Assembly (NCBI RefSeq): GCF_000225505.1
Contig: NZ_BACI01000002.1
Location: 143,989 to 207,988 of the forward strand
Source of the DNA: Gordonia alkanivorans NBRC 16433
GTDB lineage: Bacteria; Actinomycetota; Actinomycetes; Mycobacteriales; Mycobacteriaceae
DNA length: 64,000 nucleotides
Direction of reading: 5' to 3'
In this document: piece after piece, positions 60,446 to 64,000 of the stretch
How positions within the stretch are numbered: the stretch's first letter is position 1
Layout: each line of letters opens with the position of its first letter
Made by a program: the position numbers and the translations under genes
Notes under the pieces: generated by a model
Seen by the model: only the letters and a program-made list of their open reading frames with translations
What the model was told of the DNA's origin: nothing
Databases searched by the model: none

Positions 60446-60654
60446 TGACTGCTCCCTGATCAGGTGGCGGGTCGTGCTGCCGCTGTCCATCGCCAGTCTT
60501 GCGCAGGGGCTCGGGACGACGAGCGGTTTCGCCGATATACCCACCTCTCCGGCCGCGCAACCCCGGTATGCGGGCGACAGCGGTCGCCCGTGCACACCGG
60601 CCCTGCCGACATCGATGTACCCGGGCGCCTCGAACTATCCCGCGCAGTGAGAAC

Positions 60655-62034
60655 ATGGCAGTCGTGAGTACGCACCACGTCCCTGTTCACCAGCACGGTC
60701 CGGCACTGAGCCTCGACGCCATCGAGGCGGCGTCGGAGCGAATCGCCGACGCGGTGGCGCGTACCCCGCTCGAGGCCTGCCCGCGACTGTCGGGGACGGG
60801 TGCCCAGATCTACCTCAAGCGCGAAGACCTGCAGACGGTTCGCTCCTACAAGATCCGCGGCGCGTACAACGTGATGGCCCAGCTCTCGGCCGACGAGCTG
60901 TCCCGCGGTGTGGTCGCGGCCAGCGCCGGAAACCACGCCCAGGGTGTCGCTTTTGCGTGCAAGAGCATGAAGGTGCCCGGACGGATCTACGTCCCGACCA
61001 CCACCCCGAAGCAGAAGCGCGACCGGATCGCCTGGCACGGTGGCGATTTCGTCGAGCTGAAGGCCATCGGGGAAACCTACGACGCGGCTGCCGCCGCCGC
61101 TCAGGCCGATGTGATGAGCACCGGCTCCGCGTGGATCCACGCCTTCGACGACCCGCGGACCGCGGCCGGGCAGGGCACCATCGCGCGCGAGATCGTCGAG
61201 CAGCTGGGCCGCGTGCCCGACGTCGTCGTCGCACCCGTCGGTGGCGGCGGATGTCTGGCCGGCATGGCCACCTACCTCCGTGGACTCTCCGGCGACGTGA
61301 CGATCGTCGGGGTCGAGCCGACCGGGGCCGTCTCGTTGAGTGCGGCACTGGTCAACGGCGGCCCGGTCACCCTCGACGAGATCGATCCCTTCGTCGACGG
61401 CGCGGCCGTGAAACGAATCGGCAGCATCGGGCACCGGGTGATGTCCGAGCTCGGTGCGAGCGTCAGCGATCACCCGATCCTCGCCGGCATCTCCGCGACC
61501 CCGGCGACGCAGATCATCCCGGACGGTCCGCTCTCGCCGACCCCCGGCACGGCGCACATCACGCACGTCGACGAGGGCGCCATCTGCTCGGCGATGCTGG
61601 AGCTCTACCAGAACGAGGGCATCATCGCCGAACCCGCCGGTGCCCTTGCGGTGGCCGCCTTGGGCAAGCTGCGGCTACCCGCCGACGCGGTCGTCGTGTG
61701 CCTGGTGTCCGGTGGCAACAACGACGTCTCCCGCTACGGCGAGATCATCGAACGCTCACTGGTGCACCGCGGTCTGAAGCACTACTTCCTGGTCGACTTC
61801 CCGCAGGAGCCGGGTGCACTGCGGCGCTTCCTCGACGAGGTCCTGGGGCCCGACGACGACATCACGCTCTTCGAGTACGTCAAACGCAACAATCGCGAGA
61901 CCGGTGCCGCCCTGGTGGGCGTCGAACTCGGCAGCCCGGACGGCCTCGGCGCTCTGATGGACCGGATGGCGCGCTCGCGCCTGCACTGTGAGCGCCTCGA
62001 GCCGGGATCGCCGGCCTACGAGTACCTGACCTGA
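60655..62034 (+). CDS. ilvA: Threonine ammonia-lyase (biosynthetic threonine deaminase)
   Basis: A 459-residue PLP enzyme converting threonine to 2-oxobutanoate, the first step of isoleucine synthesis. The PLP lysine is Lys66 in TVRSYKIRGAYN; the phosphate loop is VGGGGCLAG. GNHAQGVAFACK and SGGNNDVSRYGE are further family blocks. The C-terminal ~85 residues from RGLKHYFLVDFPQEPGALRRFL form one ACT-like regulatory domain (IlvA has two in E. coli), so feedback by isoleucine is likely. ATG 60655 lies on the family start. A functional link with isoleucine supply and the T-box-controlled ileS is noted only by proximity. Confidence 0.93.
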   Translation: MAVVSTHHVPVHQHGPALSLDAIEAASERIADAVARTPLEACPRLSGTGAQIYLKREDLQTVRSYKIRGAYNVMAQLSADELSRGVVAASAGNHAQGVAFACKSMKVPGRIYVPTTTPKQKRDRIAWHGGDFVELKAIGETYDAAAAAAQADVMSTGSAWIHAFDDPRTAAGQGTIAREIVEQLGRVPDVVVAPVGGGGCLAGMATYLRGLSGDVTIVGVEPTGAVSLSAALVNGGPVTLDEIDPFVDGAAVKRIGSIGHRVMSELGASVSDHPILAGISATPATQIIPDGPLSPTPGTAHITHVDEGAICSAMLELYQNEGIIAEPAGALAVAALGKLRLPADAVVVCLVSGGNNDVSRYGEIIERSLVHRGLKHYFLVDFPQEPGALRRFLDEVLGPDDDITLFEYVKRNNRETGAALVGVELGSPDGLGALMDRMARSRLHCERLEPGSPAYEYLT

Positions 62035-62035
62035 G

Positions 62036-63898
62036 CTACCGCAGTCCGACGATCACGTTGTGCCCGGCTGACACTCCGTCGGCCGGTTGCTCCCAGGCCA
62101 GCCGGATGTCGAGCGGCCAGGGGAGTGCCACGGGCGCATCACCGGGAACGCACACCACCGACCATTGGCCGCGGTGCATCGCGAACCAGCCTGCCGCCTC
62201 GTCGAATTCGGCGTCGACGGAGGCGAATGCCGGATCATGCAGGGCTGCTTCGGCTTTCCGGAGTGCGATCACAGACCGGTAGAACTCGAGCACGCGGGCG
62301 TGGTCGGGCCGGGTCGGCTCCGACCAGTCCAGCTTCGACCGCTCGAAGGTCTCCGGGTCTTGTGGGTCGGGCACATCGTCGCTGTCCCAGCCGTGTTCGG
62401 CGAACTCCGACTTCCGGCCCTCCGCGGTCGCCCGGCCCAGTTCCGGTTCGGGGTGGGAGGTGAAGAACTGGAACGGGGTGGCCGCGGCCCATTCCTCACC
62501 CATGAAGAGCATCGGCGTGAAGGGGGACAACAGGACCAGGGCGGCCTTGATCGCGAGCTGCCCGCCGTCCAGGTAAGCGCTCGGCCGGTCGCCGATCGCC
62601 CGGTTGCCCACTTGATCGTGGGTGCAGGTATAGGCCAGCAACGACGACGCGGGCACCCGATCGGTCGGGATCGGCCGGCCGTGGCAGCGGCGTCGGAACG
62701 ACGAGTAAGTGCCGTCGTGGAAGAAGCCTCCGGTCAGGACCTTTGCGAGACAGTCGAAACCGCCGAAGTCGGCGTAGTAGCCCTGTCGCTCACCGGAGAC
62801 GAGGGCGTGGACGGCGTGATGGATGTCGTCGTCCCACTGGGCGGCCAGACCGAGACCGCCGGCCGATCGCGGGAGGAACATCCGTGGATCGTTGAGGTCG
62901 CTCTCCGCGATCAGCGACAGCGGACGCCCGAGTTCGGCCGACAACGCGTCCGTCGCGGCGGCCAGTTCCTCGAGGAGGTGGACCGCACGATGGTCGGTGA
63001 GCGCGTGGACGGCGTCGAGTCGTAGTCCGTCGACGTGGAATTCGGTGAACCAGCGCAGCGCGGTGCCGGCGATGAAGGCGCGAACCTCGTCGGAGTCGGG
63101 TCCGGACAGGTTGACCGACGATCCCCACGACGTCGTGCCCTCGCTGAGATACGGCCCGAAGTCCGGCAGATAGTTGCCCGACGGCCCCAGGTGGTTGTAG
63201 ACGACGTCGAGGACGACACCGAGTCCCTTGGCGTGACAGGCGTCGACGAAACGGGCGAGTGCCGCCGGGCCGCCGTAGGTTTCCTGCACGGCGTACCAGC
63301 CGACCCCGTCGTAACCCCAGTTGTGGGTGCCGTTGAAGGCGTTCACCGGCATCAGTTCGACGAGATCGACGCCGAGTTCGACGAGGTGGTCGAGCCGTTC
63401 GATCGCGGAGTCGAGAGTGCCTGCCGGGGTGAAGGTCCCGAGGTGGAGTTCGTAGATCACCGCGCGGTGCACATCGCGGCCGGCCCAGCCGGCGTCGCTC
63501 CACGACGACGCGTCGACGGTGAACAGCGCCGACATCTCGTGGACGCCTTCGGGTTGACGGACCGAGCGCGGATCGGGACGCACCGGCCCGCCGTCGATCG
63601 AGAACCCGTAGCGGAGGTCCGGGCCGGTCTCGATCGCGGAGTCCGCGGGGACCCGCCACCACCCTCCCGCGTCGGCGGACATCGGCACCGATCGGGTGGG
63701 GGAGCCGGGACCTCCGGATCGGACGACGAGGTCCACCTTCCCGGCCCCGGGCGACCACACCCGGACCTCGTCGGCCGAGCGTGGCGGACGAAAAGGCCCC
63801 ACGTTGGAACGAAGTGGTAGGTTTTGTTCCCGTTGGTCGACCGACCAAGTTATGGTGCTCTGGTCATCAGTCGCGGACGTCGTCGGGGAATTGCTCAC
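62036..63898 (-). CDS. treZ: Malto-oligosyltrehalose trehalohydrolase TreZ
   Basis: A ~620-residue GH13 enzyme releasing trehalose from maltooligosyl-trehalose made by TreY. An N-terminal CBM48-like beta-sandwich (VGPFRPPRSADEVRVWSPGAGKVDLVV) precedes the TIM barrel with ELHLGTFTPAGTL, NHLGPSGNYLPDFGPYL, the nucleophile region FHVDGLRLDAVHAL, the acid/base LIAESDLND, and THDQVGNRA. Trehalose feeds trehalose mycolates in this order. GTG 63898 follows a leaderless -10 (TACCTT, complement of 63906-63911); the frame is open to 63961. treY would be expected on the same strand beyond the window. Its stop lies 1 nt from the ilvA stop. Confidence 0.92.
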   Translation of the reverse strand: MSNSPTTSATDDQSTITWSVDQREQNLPLRSNVGPFRPPRSADEVRVWSPGAGKVDLVVRSGGPGSPTRSVPMSADAGGWWRVPADSAIETGPDLRYGFSIDGGPVRPDPRSVRQPEGVHEMSALFTVDASSWSDAGWAGRDVHRAVIYELHLGTFTPAGTLDSAIERLDHLVELGVDLVELMPVNAFNGTHNWGYDGVGWYAVQETYGGPAALARFVDACHAKGLGVVLDVVYNHLGPSGNYLPDFGPYLSEGTTSWGSSVNLSGPDSDEVRAFIAGTALRWFTEFHVDGLRLDAVHALTDHRAVHLLEELAAATDALSAELGRPLSLIAESDLNDPRMFLPRSAGGLGLAAQWDDDIHHAVHALVSGERQGYYADFGGFDCLAKVLTGGFFHDGTYSSFRRRCHGRPIPTDRVPASSLLAYTCTHDQVGNRAIGDRPSAYLDGGQLAIKAALVLLSPFTPMLFMGEEWAAATPFQFFTSHPEPELGRATAEGRKSEFAEHGWDSDDVPDPQDPETFERSKLDWSEPTRPDHARVLEFYRSVIALRKAEAALHDPAFASVDAEFDEAAGWFAMHRGQWSVVCVPGDAPVALPWPLDIRLAWEQPADGVSAGHNVIVGLR

Positions 63899-63905
63899 AT
63901 CAAGC

Positions 63906-63911
63906 AAGGTA
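63906..63911 (-). promoter_or_regulatory. Leaderless -10 of treZ
   Basis: On the minus strand TACCTT lies 7 nt before GTG 63898. No Shine-Dalgarno sequence is seen. Confidence 0.45.
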
Positions 63912-63979
63912 TGTCGGGGCTCCCGAAGTCGCACCGCACGATAGTGTGAGGCCGCGCACAACCAAGGATGAGAGCGGGG

Positions 63980-64000
63980 TATATTAAGGCGACGCTCATG
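63980..64000 (+). promoter_or_regulatory. Possible promoter and start of a divergent gene at the window edge
   Basis: TATATT at 63980-63985 could be a -10, and the last three bases are ATG. Too little sequence remains to call a gene. Confidence 0.25.

Noticed and set aside
63998..64000. Start of a plus-strand gene at the last three bases
   Set aside because: An ATG with no following sequence cannot be evaluated; recorded only as a possible promoter.

Overview
The window is GC-rich actinobacterial chromosome. Gene order and content point to the mycolic-acid-containing Mycobacteriales, most likely Gordonia or a close relative; the genus is inferred, the order is well supported. The reasons are: class II DAHP synthase, MptA-type lipomannan mannosyltransferase, LppM, PknL with its divergent partner, Wag31, RNase AS, F420/DDN-like and MTB12-like proteins, no ftsA in the dcw cluster, many leaderless GTG genes, and near-perfect colinearity (whole block inverted) with the M. 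tuberculosis segment from fadD15 to wag31 followed by the ileS-dinX-ansA-lspA-dnaE1-ilvA-treZ segment. No IS, prophage, CRISPR, tRNA or rRNA was found; this is a core-genome region.

1-17.7 kb is an envelope and metabolism block. It holds the 5' part of a fatty-acyl-CoA ligase, two SRPBCC proteins, an ArsA-like ATPase, a ROK glucokinase, a PlsC acyltransferase, a GT87 mannosyltransferase fused to a Nudix domain, RNase AS, class II DAHP synthase, PknL and its DNA-binding partner, MptA, a polyprenyl synthase, a MetF-like protein, LppM, a phytoene-desaturase-like oxidoreductase and a GNAT protein. Lipomannan/LAM mannosylation (GT87 and MptA) and prenyl carrier supply recur.

17.7-40.1 kb is the dcw cell-wall and division cluster. 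A HEPN-domain gene sits behind a promoter carrying a perfect LexA box, and a DUF3040 protein precedes mraZ. Then follow mraZ-rsmH-ftsL-ftsI-murE-[MurF C-terminal domain only]-mraY-murD-ftsW-murG-murC-ftsQ-ftsZ-pgeF-yggS-sepF-yggT-wag31, mostly on overlapping start/stop codons. The most striking feature is that full-length murF is absent from its usual slot: only a C-terminal-domain ORF of 174 codons remains between murE and mraY, followed by a 33-codon ORF that overlaps both neighbours by ATGA. Control elements include two opposed arrays of TGGG-type motifs before mraZ, a long hairpin between mraZ and rsmH, and a repeat-rich ftsZ leader.

40.2-64 kb starts with a Pro-rich membrane protein and a strong hairpin, then ileS behind a T-box riboswitch. 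Next come an ECF41 sigma factor module with its oxidoreductase and a matching promoter, a TetR/F420-type reductase pair with two palindromic operators, dinB, ansA, an MTB12-like lipoprotein, a second lipoprotein, lspA, an RluD-like synthase, a Ser/Thr kinase whose membrane anchor lies out of frame, dnaE1 behind a triplicated 16-nt leader repeat, a small membrane protein, a secreted beta-propeller, ilvA and treZ. Gene calls rest on protein motifs and synteny recalled from memory; no database search was run.
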